Origin: Wujia chipingensis
GTDB taxonomy: Bacteria > Bacillota > Clostridia > Lachnospirales > Lachnospiraceae
Direction of reading: 5' to 3'
DNA: 64,000 nt
Assembly: GCF_014337155.1 (NCBI RefSeq)
Contig: NZ_CP060632.1
Span: 2,549,001-2,613,000 of the forward strand
Below, one piece after another: positions 16,764 to 25,206 of the stretch. Within the stretch, counting starts at the first letter, position 1; every line of letters starts with the position of its first letter. The notes beneath the pieces are model-generated. The model saw nothing but the letters and a program-made list of their open reading frames with translations. It was not told where the DNA came from and did no database searches. A program made the translations under genes and the position numbers.

Positions 16764-17219
16764 TCACGAAAGTTTATATTGCATAAAATTTTTATTCGGA
16801 ACAAATCCAAAGTTCGAATATAACTTAACGCCCATATCTGACGCTGTGATCTGCACTGTTCCACAGCCATATTCTTTTGCATCATGAACAACGCGTGTTA
16901 ACAGCTCTTTTGCGATACTTTTTCTTCTGTAGTCCGGATCAGTAAACATGCTGGATAGTAACCCTATCTTTCCACTTGGGCAGCCAAAATATGGCGGTTT
17001 CTCTACAAAAGATATCCCACTCGTTCCAATAATCCTATCCCCGTCAAAAGCAAGCCAAGACACGAATGTTCCATCTCCCATATGGCGTATATAATACTGC
17101 TTTAATGCAGGTACCAAATCAATATCCTCCTTAGCACCTTCTTCTCTCAGTTGCTTTATCCGCATATCAATAAACGTATTCAGTTCTTTCTCTGTCAGTC
17201 TTCTATACTCTATTTTCAT
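16764..17219 (-). CDS. GNAT family N-acetyltransferase
   Basis: 151 aa. The acetyl-CoA binding motif A is present as SSMFTDPDYRRKSIAKELLTRVV (positions about 89-111; landmark residues R-R-K-S-I-A) and the tail has GVKLYSNFGFVPN. The start ATG has GGAGG 5 bp upstream. GNAT enzymes transfer acetyl groups to amines; substrate unknown. It is transcribed in the same direction as the surrounding orphan genes. Confidence 0.85.
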   Translation of the reverse strand: MKIEYRRLTEKELNTFIDMRIKQLREEGAKEDIDLVPALKQYYIRHMGDGTFVSWLAFDGDRIIGTSGISFVEKPPYFGCPSGKIGLLSSMFTDPDYRRKSIAKELLTRVVHDAKEYGCGTVQITASDMGVKLYSNFGFVPNKNFMQYKLS

Positions 17220-17267
17220 GGTATCCTCCCCCTGATTTTACTTATAATTTCTCGTAACCCTTGGCAG

Positions 17268-17879
17268 CTAATCCACCCCATGCTTTATCTTCGCCTCAAT
17301 CTCTTTCAGCTCAGTTATTCTATCTATCCTGATAATTGTCTTTATGTTATTATCGAAGCCATTAAACAGGCAAATCAATTCATATCCAATTTCCCGAAGT
17401 TCTTTGGCAACGATATTTGCTTCCAGTATATCGTAGTTTATTTCAGATGTAATCTCTTTTCCAGACAAAGAATAATTCATAACTTCACGTCGATATTCAG
17501 AATTTACCCTCTCCGCGTTCAATTGTTTTCCTGAACCAATACTCAACAAAATTCTATTAATTCCTTTTACAAAGCTATCTATTCCGATGGTATTGTCCAA
17601 TAAAAAAGCAAAACCATTTTTCTCCAATTCTCTTATCCAACAGTCATAGAAAGTATTGAAATGTTCCTCATCTTTACGGTCAAGCAGCACATGATACTCC
17701 GGCAGAGTATTTATATCATATCGCCTGTCCGTAATTATCTCATTGAATGCTTCGTAAAGTTTTGCATCTATAGTCCCTTCCTCAAAGACTAAATCATAAC
17801 CATCATATTCACATGAAATGCTGAATAACTCCGGTTTCATTTGTTTTTTACTTTTTATAAAATCTATAAAATGTCTCAC
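17268..17879 (-). CDS. Hypothetical protein
   Basis: 203 aa, starting at a GTG at 17879 with AGGGG 8 bp upstream (first in-frame ATG is 13 codons later). Cytoplasmic, charged, no recognised domain; a DRKDEEHFNTFYDCWIREL helix and a basic IKTIIRIDRITELKEIEAKI C-terminal helix are visible. AT-rich compared with flanking housekeeping genes. Position between a GNAT gene and an Rpn remnant places it in the accessory patch. Confidence 0.45.
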   Translation of the reverse strand: MRHFIDFIKSKKQMKPELFSISCEYDGYDLVFEEGTIDAKLYEAFNEIITDRRYDINTLPEYHVLLDRKDEEHFNTFYDCWIRELEKNGFAFLLDNTIGIDSFVKGINRILLSIGSGKQLNAERVNSEYRREVMNYSLSGKEITSEINYDILEANIVAKELREIGYELICLFNGFDNNIKTIIRIDRITELKEIEAKIKHGVD

Positions 17880-17931
17880 TTTTATGCCCCTAATTGAGTT
17901 TCAAACAACAAAATGCCTATTATATATGTAA

Positions 17932-17966
17932 AGCAGGACAGTTGACTTTCTATCATCTATCCTACC
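17932..17966 (-). terminator. Terminator-like hairpin of Rpn remnant (copy 2)
   Basis: Second copy of the hairpin at 15532-15566, with one change (CCTACC for CCTGCC) that weakens the stem. It follows the stop codon of the Rpn fragment in the minus direction. Confidence 0.4.
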
Positions 17967-17981
17967 TTTATTTACTAACAA

Positions 17982-18488
17982 TTATACTTTTTCATTTTCC
18001 CGTGCTTCCAGCACTTCCGTAGTAATTGTGTCCGCATCGTATTCCGGAGCATGCTTCTTCACAATATCATAGATCGGCTGGATAGTTTCAACAGATTCTT
18101 TAAGCTCATCTGCAATCTGTTCAAGCGACTTATTCTTCTGAAGTTTTTTGATAATTGAATTCACAAGACGACGATACCCTTCTGCGCGACCTTCTGCAAT
18201 TCCAGATGAATACCCTTCCGCACGTCCTTCTTCCACACCATCGTTAAACCATTCCTGCTTCGCATTCTCCATCTGCTTTTCGTATGTCAGATCAAACATC
18301 ATAATTTTCTGCACATCCTCTCCGCGTTCCAGCAAAAAATCCTTTAAGATATCCTCTGCAATGCAACGGTTCACCGCATCTCTGATTGCAGTCTCATAAT
18401 CCTTCTCGCCCTTTTCTGCCTTTGCAAGATTCTCATTTACATATCCAACAAATATTGTTCGTTTGATACACCAGAAATTGCCAGTTAA
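17982..18488 (-). pseudogene. 5'-truncated Rpn family recombination-promoting nuclease (PD-(D/E)XK transposase)
   Basis: The frame is open from directly after the stop of the GyrI-like gene (18489) and reads FVGYVNENLAKAEKGEKDYE, RCIAEDILKDFLLERG, then the repeated EEGRAEGYSSGIAEGRAEGY segment and a LEQIADELKESVETI tail, which is the C-terminal half of Rpn/PD-(D/E)XK family transposases (normally near 300 aa). The nuclease core is missing. An internal ATG at 18374 could give a 130-aa fragment. The EGRAEGY repeat is encoded by short direct repeats. Confidence 0.75.
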
Positions 18489-19130
18489 TCACTTGGTATC
18501 TAACAATGCTATCGGATGCCGGATAACCGTTTTCCATTTTTCAGGAGCAACTTTTCTTGCATCTGAAAGATAAATTTCATGATGCAATCTATCTCTTGAC
18601 AGATCATTTTTATATCCATTTTCCTGCAAATATGTATCCATGATTTCAACAGTCGCCGGTTCATCATCAAATGCTCCAAAATGCATAATCTGAACGCATA
18701 AGCCTTCTTCTATCGTGATAAACTCTGCCGACGAGCAATCCAGTTTCTTCTTTTTTGTAGCGGTTTCTACCGCCCAGTCAAAATCCTTCTTCGTAATAAA
18801 ATCTGGAAGTCTTATCACGGAAATCCAATTAAATGCATCCTTATTCGAGTAATCAATCCCATCAACATCATCCTGCCACCAAAAGCCTTCGAGCGGTGGC
18901 ACAACATATTCGAAGAATCCATCTATTTTGTAATCCGTCTTGTAACTCATCTTAAGTGTATATGCAACTGCATATAAAACGCCAATCGCCTGCTGATACG
19001 CACCATCCTTTTCATTCGGATTGCCTTTTCCTCTTACTGCAATATAGTTTGCCTTTGGAACATTCACTATCTCCGGCTTGTTCTTCGGCATATAAAATTC
19101 CTTGTATTCCTTCTTAAAATCAAACGCCAT
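18489..19130 (-). CDS. GyrI-like small-molecule-binding domain protein
   Basis: 213 aa. It starts MAFDFKKEYKEFYMPKNKPE with KANYIAVRGKGNPNEKDGAY (about residues 27-46), the opening of GyrI-like/SHS2 proteins, and ends with RHPIAL, also typical. Central WWQDDVDGI and FAFD-type segments fit. The family binds or hydrolyses small hydrophobic compounds and is related to the effector domains of BmrR-type regulators. GGGAG lies 8 bp before the ATG. Its 5' end overlaps the upstream DUF2809 gene by 11 bp, so they are cotranscribed. Its stop is the upstream boundary of the truncated Rpn fragment. Confidence 0.8.
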   Translation of the reverse strand: MAFDFKKEYKEFYMPKNKPEIVNVPKANYIAVRGKGNPNEKDGAYQQAIGVLYAVAYTLKMSYKTDYKIDGFFEYVVPPLEGFWWQDDVDGIDYSNKDAFNWISVIRLPDFITKKDFDWAVETATKKKKLDCSSAEFITIEEGLCVQIMHFGAFDDEPATVEIMDTYLQENGYKNDLSRDRLHHEIYLSDARKVAPEKWKTVIRHPIALLDTK

Positions 19131-19509
19131 TTGTTCTCCCTTTTACATTCTTTCGCTTCAACACCTCATACACGCCAAGCAATATACACCCAACGGCATA
19201 ACACAGGATATCTTTCCAATCAAATACGGAACCGACCAGAATACTTAAGAAACGATTTTTCTGCCAGCCTAATGCTTCCACAATATGGAACATCTGCAAA
19301 GCCTCGACCAGTGCCGCAAAAATAAATACATACAGCGGTAACAGTTTGCATCGCTCCGGTACAAATATTCTTATAAACGTATATATCACAACCACAACCA
19401 GCACGTCACCAATATATGGTCTTACAAATGCATCATGCACATATATCGCAATCAACACTTCAATCAATAGCAAAATCACAGTTGCTATTGCATATCCGAT
19501 TCGCTTCAT
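19120..19509 (-). CDS. DUF2809 family membrane protein
   Basis: 129 aa from the ATG at 19509 (GGAG 7 bp upstream). Four hydrophobic segments; the motifs FVRPYIGDVLVVVVIYTFIR (about 26-45), ALVEALQ and DWKDILCYAVGCILLG are the DUF2809 signature. Function of the family is unknown. It overlaps the GyrI-like gene by 11 bp. Confidence 0.85.
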   Translation of the reverse strand: MKRIGYAIATVILLLIEVLIAIYVHDAFVRPYIGDVLVVVVIYTFIRIFVPERCKLLPLYVFIFAALVEALQMFHIVEALGWQKNRFLSILVGSVFDWKDILCYAVGCILLGVYEVLKRKNVKGRTNGV

Positions 19510-19534
19510 GTTCTTCTCCATTCAACAACATGCA

Positions 19535-19694
19535 CTATAATCTTCCTCTGTTTTCTTCTATCCATTTAACCGCATAGTCAACGATCTGTCTCTGACTCAT
19601 TAATTTGACTGTTGCATTTCCAATCTGAACGGTATGTACTGTATGGAATTTCTCGAAATCTTCTCCAATCTGTGTAAAATCTTCTCCCCATATG
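19535..19694 (-). pseudogene. Unidentified 3' gene fragment
   Basis: A minus-strand frame from about 19694 to the TAG at 19535 reads GEDFTQIGEDFEKFHTVHTV, then QIGNATVKLMSQRQIVDYAV and KWIEENRGRL. It has protein-like composition but no start; two stops lie just upstream. It looks like the C-terminus of a lost gene; family not recognised. Confidence 0.35.
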
Positions 19695-19739
19695 TCTCAT
19701 TATGTTTCATTTTCTGTCGAAAATACCCGACTAATTCCC

Positions 19740-20285
19740 TTAAAATTCATACTTTCTCAACTCACAATTCTTTATCCCAAATGCTGCAAATTCCTCATTC
19801 GTCATATCGTGGAAATATGATTCAATAATACGGGAGATTCCGTTATGCGCCACCAATAGGTACACCGTTCCTTCGCTTTCCGCTTCTTTCTTAATATCAT
19901 CCAGCAGATTATAGATTCTCTGGGAAAGCTTCAGCATGGACTCTCCACCATCATAGCTGTTGACAAACTGCGCCTTGGCAACAGAAAATTCCGCACCATT
20001 TCGCGGGGTGGACTCATACCGTCCAAAATTCTGCTCTTTTAAGCGCATTTCTTCCTCTGCCGGAACGCCTGTCACTTCCGCAATATGCTTTGCGGTATCT
20101 GCCGCACGCATCAGCGGTGAATACAGAATCTTATCAATATGGATTCCTTCTGCCTTGATCCGTTCGCCCAATTCCTTTGCCTGTGTATGTCCAAGTTCTG
20201 TGAGTGCAATATCCGTCGCGCCACAGATTTTATTCTCCACATTCCAAATTGTCTGTCCATGTCTTGTAAAATAGAAGTATGCCAT
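19740..20285 (-). CDS. Histidine phosphatase (phosphoglycerate-mutase-like) family protein
   Basis: 181 aa from the ATG at 20285, which has AGGAGG 10 bp upstream. The catalytic RHG motif is in FTRHGQTIWN (about 6-15), with ALTELGHTQAKELG, the SPLMRAADTAKHI substrate loop and VAHNGISR for the second His. These cytoplasmic enzymes remove phosphate from small phosphoesters via a phospho-His; the closest functional class (cobalamin ribazole phosphatase, broad sugar phosphatase) cannot be chosen from sequence alone. It follows the repair gene pair on the same strand with a 43-bp gap. Confidence 0.85.
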   Translation of the reverse strand: MAYFYFTRHGQTIWNVENKICGATDIALTELGHTQAKELGERIKAEGIHIDKILYSPLMRAADTAKHIAEVTGVPAEEEMRLKEQNFGRYESTPRNGAEFSVAKAQFVNSYDGGESMLKLSQRIYNLLDDIKKEAESEGTVYLLVAHNGISRIIESYFHDMTNEEFAAFGIKNCELRKYEF

Positions 20286-20328
20286 CGTATCTGTTCCTCC
20301 TGTATTTTCTACTAAGATACTACCATAT

Positions 20329-21093
20329 CTAATCCTTGAATTCCACCACATGTTTCCGTTTCCAGATCGGGAAGAGATTCCGCTGGCAGATATAATTCTC
20401 GCGCTCTTTGATTCCAACCGCGTGGAAAAATGTCTTCCACATATCGGTATATTCATCCTCGTACTCCTCCGTCTTCCGAAGCGTCTCAAATTCCGCATCG
20501 GTCAGATAACGCAGATAATTCGTCCCATCCTTCGGATGCACGCATGCGGTCTTCCTTGTATCATCAATGATCATCCAATGCTCTGACGGCATACGATCTG
20601 CAAAATGTCTGCCAACCAGCATGATCACATCGCTTTTCGGTTCCAGATGGCTCACATAGACTTTCCCGTTTAACGACTGAAACCGCGCGAATTCCCGGAA
20701 ATGGTGGCTCTCATTCCCCACCTTCCGCCGCAGTTCCAATATCCGCATCACATGCGGGTTCGTATAATAATCAAGCACACGGCAGCCAGCGGCGAATCCA
20801 ACCCGCAGGAAATTATAGATTGCCTGCAATGCATCTTCCTCTGCGGAAAGCGTCGCATAATAGACATCCAGATACGCCTCATCCGAGATATCTCTACGGA
20901 TGGAACGAATCACCTTCTCTGCCTTTTTGGCATCGCCATCCACATGAATGTACTCATCGAACATCGTCTGTTGAAATACTGGCTCTTTCTTCACTTGTAT
21001 CTGTTCGTGACCGATCCGCAAGGCTTCCACCCATGCATCGTAGATGCAGGTCATAATATCCTCCAACCGGTCTTTACATGTATATATCTTCAT
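20329..21093 (-). CDS. TIGR03915 family putative DNA metabolism protein
   Basis: 254 aa. It begins with YTCKDRLEDIMTCIYDAW and carries FREFARFQ and HFADRMPSEHWMIIDDTR, landmarks of the TIGR03915 (SAM_7_link) family. This family is almost always encoded beside the TIGR03916 radical-SAM protein, as here (9-bp gap), and is predicted to act with it in DNA repair or modification; a uracil-DNA-glycosylase-like fold has been suggested for part of the family. The pair is transcribed from a promoter with an SOS box, which supports a damage-response role. Confidence 0.85.
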   Translation of the reverse strand: MKIYTCKDRLEDIMTCIYDAWVEALRIGHEQIQVKKEPVFQQTMFDEYIHVDGDAKKAEKVIRSIRRDISDEAYLDVYYATLSAEEDALQAIYNFLRVGFAAGCRVLDYYTNPHVMRILELRRKVGNESHHFREFARFQSLNGKVYVSHLEPKSDVIMLVGRHFADRMPSEHWMIIDDTRKTACVHPKDGTNYLRYLTDAEFETLRKTEEYEDEYTDMWKTFFHAVGIKERENYICQRNLFPIWKRKHVVEFKD

Positions 21094-21102
21094 AACTACA
21101 AT

Positions 21103-22746
21103 CTACCCAATTCCGAAATCCGCCAGAGACATCTGCGTGAACGATTCATTCGCGTGCTCCGCCTTCCATATATCCTTCTGATCGACACCGGTCAACTGCC
21201 TTGTGATATACCCTTCCTCGATCGGTGTGTGATACATCTGCCTGCCGCCGCAGGTAATGAAATATTGTGCCCGTTTCAGCACGACACCCATCTTCTTCAG
21301 GGAAGCGAAATCCAGCCTGCCATAACGTCTTGCATATGCGATCCGCCCTGCCGATTTCGGTCCGATGCCCGGCACACGGAGTAACATCGCATAGCTTGCA
21401 GTCTGCACTTCCACCGGAAATTGATCCAGATGCCGCAGTGCCCAGTCGCACTTCGGATCAACCAGTTCATTGAAATTCGGCTTCTCTTCCGATAACAATT
21501 CTCCCGCCTGGAATCCATAGAACCGGAGCAGCCAGTCCGCCTGATACAACCGGTGTTCCCGCAGAAGCGGTGGCGGTGTTCCGATCTGCGGCAACACTTT
21601 ATCCTCATTCAGTGGAATATATGCCGAATAAAAGACCCGTTTCAAGTCGAAGCCCTGATACAACTGCTGTGTCGTCTGCAGCAACGTATAATCGCTCTCG
21701 CCGGTTGCCCCGATAATCATCTGCGTGCTCTGTCCCGCCGGTGCAAACCGCCGCTTTAATTTCGACATATCGAGCGGTGCTAGCTGATATGCGTTATCCC
21801 ATGTGAGAGCACTGTCCAGAACCGTTCCGTTCATCTTCGCAGCCAGATTCGCAATCGTATTCTGCACATCTGTCTCTCCAGTTACCGAACCACCTGAACC
21901 TGCGCCATAATTTTCCTCTTCAGCCTTGTTTCCATAAGAACTCCTAGACTCCTGAACTACTGCTCCATCCGCAACGATTTTCCCGGCTTTCTTCTCCTTC
22001 ATCAATCCATCCGCGAACTGCTTCTTCGACTCTGTCCCGAAGATACTCTGCTTCAGGAACTGATTGCCTTTGCTTCGCTCCATGTGTGCGGATTTCCCGA
22101 TTGCCATCCGATGCGACGCGATCGTGTTCCGCACCTTTCCCATCGGATCTAAGATCGTCTGCATCGTCTTATTCGGTGCCAGTGTCCGCAGTCCTTCCTC
22201 CGTCGGCAGTTCCATATTCACGCTGATACGGTCTGCCAGATATCCTGCTGCCGCAAGCAGTTCATCCGATGCGCCGGGAATCGTCTTCACATGGATGTAG
22301 CCGTTAAAATGATATTTCGTCCGAAGCAGAAGCAATGTCTCGCACATCTTCTCCATCGTGTATGTCGGATTCTTCAGAACGCCGGAGCTTAAGAACAAGC
22401 CTTCAATATAATTCCGCTTGTAGAATTCGACCGTCAGCTCGCAGATCTCCTGTGGCGTGAAGGTCGCCCGCTTCACATCATTGCTTGCACGGTTGATGCA
22501 GTATTTGCAATCATAGACGCAGTGATTCGTCATCAAGATCTTAAGCAGGGAGATACACCTGCCATCCGAAGCAAAGCTGTGACAGATGCCGCAAGCTGCC
22601 GCGTTCCCGAGTTCTCCTTTCTTCCCCCGGCGATCCGATCCGCTCGACGTACACGCCACATCGTATTTGGCAGCATCCGCAAGAATCTGCAGCTTCTCCT
22701 GTGTTGTATATTCTTCTATGTAATTGTTTGTAATCTCTGTACTCAT
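21103..22746 (-). CDS. Putative DNA modification/repair radical SAM protein (TIGR03916)
   Basis: 547 aa from the ATG at 22746. Near residue 70 is the radical SAM cluster CVYDCKYCINRAS (CxxxCxxC); KYDVACTSSGSDRRGKKG and ACGICHSFASDGRCISLLK precede it and are diagnostic for TIGR03916. A C-terminal helix-hairpin-helix, RVPGIGPKSAGRIAYARR, would bind DNA. Typical members are about 420 aa; the extra length is an insert of about 110 Gly/Ser/Lys-rich residues between HMERSKGNQF and FAPAGQSTQMIIGA. The promoter TATAAT ends 7 bp before this ATG, so the mRNA may be leaderless. Operon with the TIGR03915 gene. Confidence 0.85.
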   Translation of the reverse strand: MSTEITNNYIEEYTTQEKLQILADAAKYDVACTSSGSDRRGKKGELGNAAACGICHSFASDGRCISLLKILMTNHCVYDCKYCINRASNDVKRATFTPQEICELTVEFYKRNYIEGLFLSSGVLKNPTYTMEKMCETLLLLRTKYHFNGYIHVKTIPGASDELLAAAGYLADRISVNMELPTEEGLRTLAPNKTMQTILDPMGKVRNTIASHRMAIGKSAHMERSKGNQFLKQSIFGTESKKQFADGLMKEKKAGKIVADGAVVQESRSSYGNKAEEENYGAGSGGSVTGETDVQNTIANLAAKMNGTVLDSALTWDNAYQLAPLDMSKLKRRFAPAGQSTQMIIGATGESDYTLLQTTQQLYQGFDLKRVFYSAYIPLNEDKVLPQIGTPPPLLREHRLYQADWLLRFYGFQAGELLSEEKPNFNELVDPKCDWALRHLDQFPVEVQTASYAMLLRVPGIGPKSAGRIAYARRYGRLDFASLKKMGVVLKRAQYFITCGGRQMYHTPIEEGYITRQLTGVDQKDIWKAEHANESFTQMSLADFGIG

Positions 22747-22752
22747 GTCCTC

Positions 22753-22804
22753 ATTATACGAACAAACGTTCTTGGATGCAAGGATTTTTTGCGAACATCC
22801 GTTT
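22753..22804 (-). promoter_or_regulatory. SOS-type promoter: LexA box inside a sigma-A promoter
   Basis: On the minus strand TTGCAT (22781-22776) and TATAAT (22758-22753) are spaced 17 bp. The spacer contains GAACGTTTGTTC (22771-22760), which fits the Gram-positive LexA/DinR consensus CGAACRNRYGTTYG core. A second, one-mismatch box (AAACGGATGTTC, 22804-22793) lies just upstream. LexA bound here would cover the promoter. Confidence 0.8.
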
Positions 22805-22874
22805 GTTTTTTTCATAAATTTTCTAAAAACATCAAAACAGGCGAAGCAGAATTTCCACTTCACCTGTTTCAAGA

Positions 22875-24053
22875 TTACGCCACTACCCGTTTCTTCGCCG
22901 ACACGATATTCGCCACAATAATATAGAACACGCCATATAAAGCCATCACCAGCATATTGATAAATACCGGTTTCAGCCCCGAGACGCTTACCGTCTCCAG
23001 TGTCTTCAGATATTCATTCGTCTGAATATACCAGTACGCCGGGAAGATACGGCCCACGGCAAGCACACCATCCGGCAACCATTCAACCGGAATAAATGCA
23101 CCACACAGAAATGCCGAGCCGAGTGCCACAACATTCACGATTCCATTGACCGCCTCCTTGTTGTTGAAGATGCTTGATATCAGGAATGCCATCGTCAATG
23201 CACACAAGGTGAATACGAACGAATTCGCCAGATACATGGCTCCCTGCGCACGAAACATTACCTTCCCGACAATCACGAAACTGATCAGACCGTAAAACAG
23301 CCATAGTGCGATTGCAAAAAGCAGATTCGATGCAAGCAGGATCGCATTATGCTTCTTATAATTCATACTGCTGATCGTGATACGCTTGCGGATCGGCAGC
23401 TCCTGGAAACTCGTAAGTACCAGACAGATCACGAAGATCGCACCGGCAAGCAGACTGTAGCTTGCAAAATTATAATAACCCGCTGCCTTCGACATGCTGT
23501 TTGTATCAAGTGTCGTCGTCACATGCACGGTTGATGTCTGTTCCAAAGTCTGCGTGATATCCTTACAGACTTCCTCCTCATTCAGAGATATGTTTTTTTC
23601 ATCCGGATTCGCCTGCAGAGCGGCATCCACGTAGTTTTGCTGTATGGCAAGATAGCTTTCGACCATCATCTGCGCGAAGCTCGCATCCGCCGACTGGCAG
23701 CTCTTGTACCGAAGTTCCGGGGTTTCGCCGTTCAGTACCGCCTGCCGGTAGCCCTGCGGAATATAGATTACAAATGCTACCTGCCGGTAGAAGATTGCAT
23801 CGTCTATGTCCTCTTCGCTTTTCAGTTCTTTCCGTTTGCTGTGTGCCGCGATATAATCTGTAAAATTCTTCGTGATTCCGACATTTTCATCCTGATTTAC
23901 AATGACGATTTCCGGCTTGTCCGCAGTAAACTGGCTTGTTGTATCCCCGCTTTTTGCGTTGATGCCACCGAACAATAAAAGCAGCGCCGTATACAGGATC
24001 ACCATGCCGTTACATTTATTCAATACATGCAGAAATGCTTTAAATACTGTCAT
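22875..24053 (-). CDS. ABC-2 type transporter permease
   Basis: 392 aa. One N-terminal transmembrane segment (about 15-32), a large extracytoplasmic domain (to about 210) and five more membrane segments, the layout of ABC2_membrane_3/YhgE-YhfI-type exporters. It overlaps the second permease by 14 bp and ends the operon. With the neighbouring ATPase and permease it forms one exporter, probably for a drug, peptide or lipid. The preceding TetR gene suggests induction by the exported compound. Confidence 0.85.
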   Translation of the reverse strand: MTVFKAFLHVLNKCNGMVILYTALLLLFGGINAKSGDTTSQFTADKPEIVIVNQDENVGITKNFTDYIAAHSKRKELKSEEDIDDAIFYRQVAFVIYIPQGYRQAVLNGETPELRYKSCQSADASFAQMMVESYLAIQQNYVDAALQANPDEKNISLNEEEVCKDITQTLEQTSTVHVTTTLDTNSMSKAAGYYNFASYSLLAGAIFVICLVLTSFQELPIRKRITISSMNYKKHNAILLASNLLFAIALWLFYGLISFVIVGKVMFRAQGAMYLANSFVFTLCALTMAFLISSIFNNKEAVNGIVNVVALGSAFLCGAFIPVEWLPDGVLAVGRIFPAYWYIQTNEYLKTLETVSVSGLKPVFINMLVMALYGVFYIIVANIVSAKKRVVA

Positions 24054-25206
24054 ACTTCTGCCTCCTTAATCCCTGTGCGGACACAAGCAGCATGAAGGCA
24101 GAGAAGATTCCAAGACTCGCTACATCCATCCAGAAACGCTTGTCCACGCCATAATAATACAGTGCATAATATCCATCCGTGATCATCGACGCCGGGTTGA
24201 TTTTATCTAAGAACGGCACATGTTTCTCGATGATATATTTCATGGTAATTCCCATCATGCCAGACAGGAAACAGCACGCCATCGTGATGCCGATCAGGAT
24301 TCCAAGCTTTCCATTCTCGCCGGTCTTGACAACCGTAGTCACCATGATTGCAAGCGTCAGCCCCGCCAGACTCCCCGCAAGTGCCAGCAGGATTACGTAT
24401 GGCAGATTCTCCCCGTAATCGACCTTCATCACGAAGATTGTATACACAAACAGAATCGCAAGCCCGATCAACTGTGTGCAATATGCGGCAAGCAGGGATG
24501 AAAACATCGTCTTTGCCTTGCTGATTGGAACGATGGCTGTACGCTTTCCGAGATTTCCCATGTTCGGAAGGTTCCTGCTCAGTGCCGTCATTCCGAGGAT
24601 ACCGCCATACAAACAAGCCATCGCAATCAATGTGTAATACTCAATCATCGTATAACTCATATTCGCACGGGATGCATCGACAAGATTCGACTTTCTGCCT
24701 GCCACCTGCTCCATTACATTTTTGTAGAGTCCCTCGATATCCGGCATCGCGCCCTGCTCAAGCTCATTTTGTACACGTTTTTCCATGATTGCAGAGGTAT
24801 GTACGATCTCGTCTACCACATATTGAAGCACTGTCTGGTTGATACCATTTTCGTGAATCCAGATCTCCGGCTCCGCGCCATTCATGTACAGCACGCCGTC
24901 GACATCCCCATCCGAAAGCAGCGTATCTGCTTCATCCTTCGACACATACACCGTGTCAAACATCTGCTCATCGCTTGATTCATCGCTCAAAGTCTCAAAT
25001 GTCCGGCGGAATGCTTCGTTTCCCTGAAAATCCTCGTTATCGACAATCGCAATCGGGATCACGTTCAGCTTCTCGCTGTTCTCGATATTGGAGAATGCCA
25101 GCTTGAACATCGTGCCAAGCACGAGCGGAAACACAAATGTCCAGAACAAAAGCATCCGGTTCCGCATCAGGACTTTGAATGTATACTTAAAGTTATGTCC
25201 AAACAT
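24040..25206 (-). CDS. ABC-2 type transporter permease
   Basis: 388 aa with the same architecture as the downstream permease: TM near 18-36, a large external loop rich in Asp/Glu, then five TM segments with GILGMTALSRNLPNMGNLGKRTA in the middle. The start overlaps the ATPase stop codon, so translation is coupled. Two different half-permeases with one ATPase imply a heterodimeric membrane part. Confidence 0.85.
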   Translation of the reverse strand: MFGHNFKYTFKVLMRNRMLLFWTFVFPLVLGTMFKLAFSNIENSEKLNVIPIAIVDNEDFQGNEAFRRTFETLSDESSDEQMFDTVYVSKDEADTLLSDGDVDGVLYMNGAEPEIWIHENGINQTVLQYVVDEIVHTSAIMEKRVQNELEQGAMPDIEGLYKNVMEQVAGRKSNLVDASRANMSYTMIEYYTLIAMACLYGGILGMTALSRNLPNMGNLGKRTAIVPISKAKTMFSSLLAAYCTQLIGLAILFVYTIFVMKVDYGENLPYVILLALAGSLAGLTLAIMVTTVVKTGENGKLGILIGITMACCFLSGMMGITMKYIIEKHVPFLDKINPASMITDGYYALYYYGVDKRFWMDVASLGIFSAFMLLVSAQGLRRQKYDSI

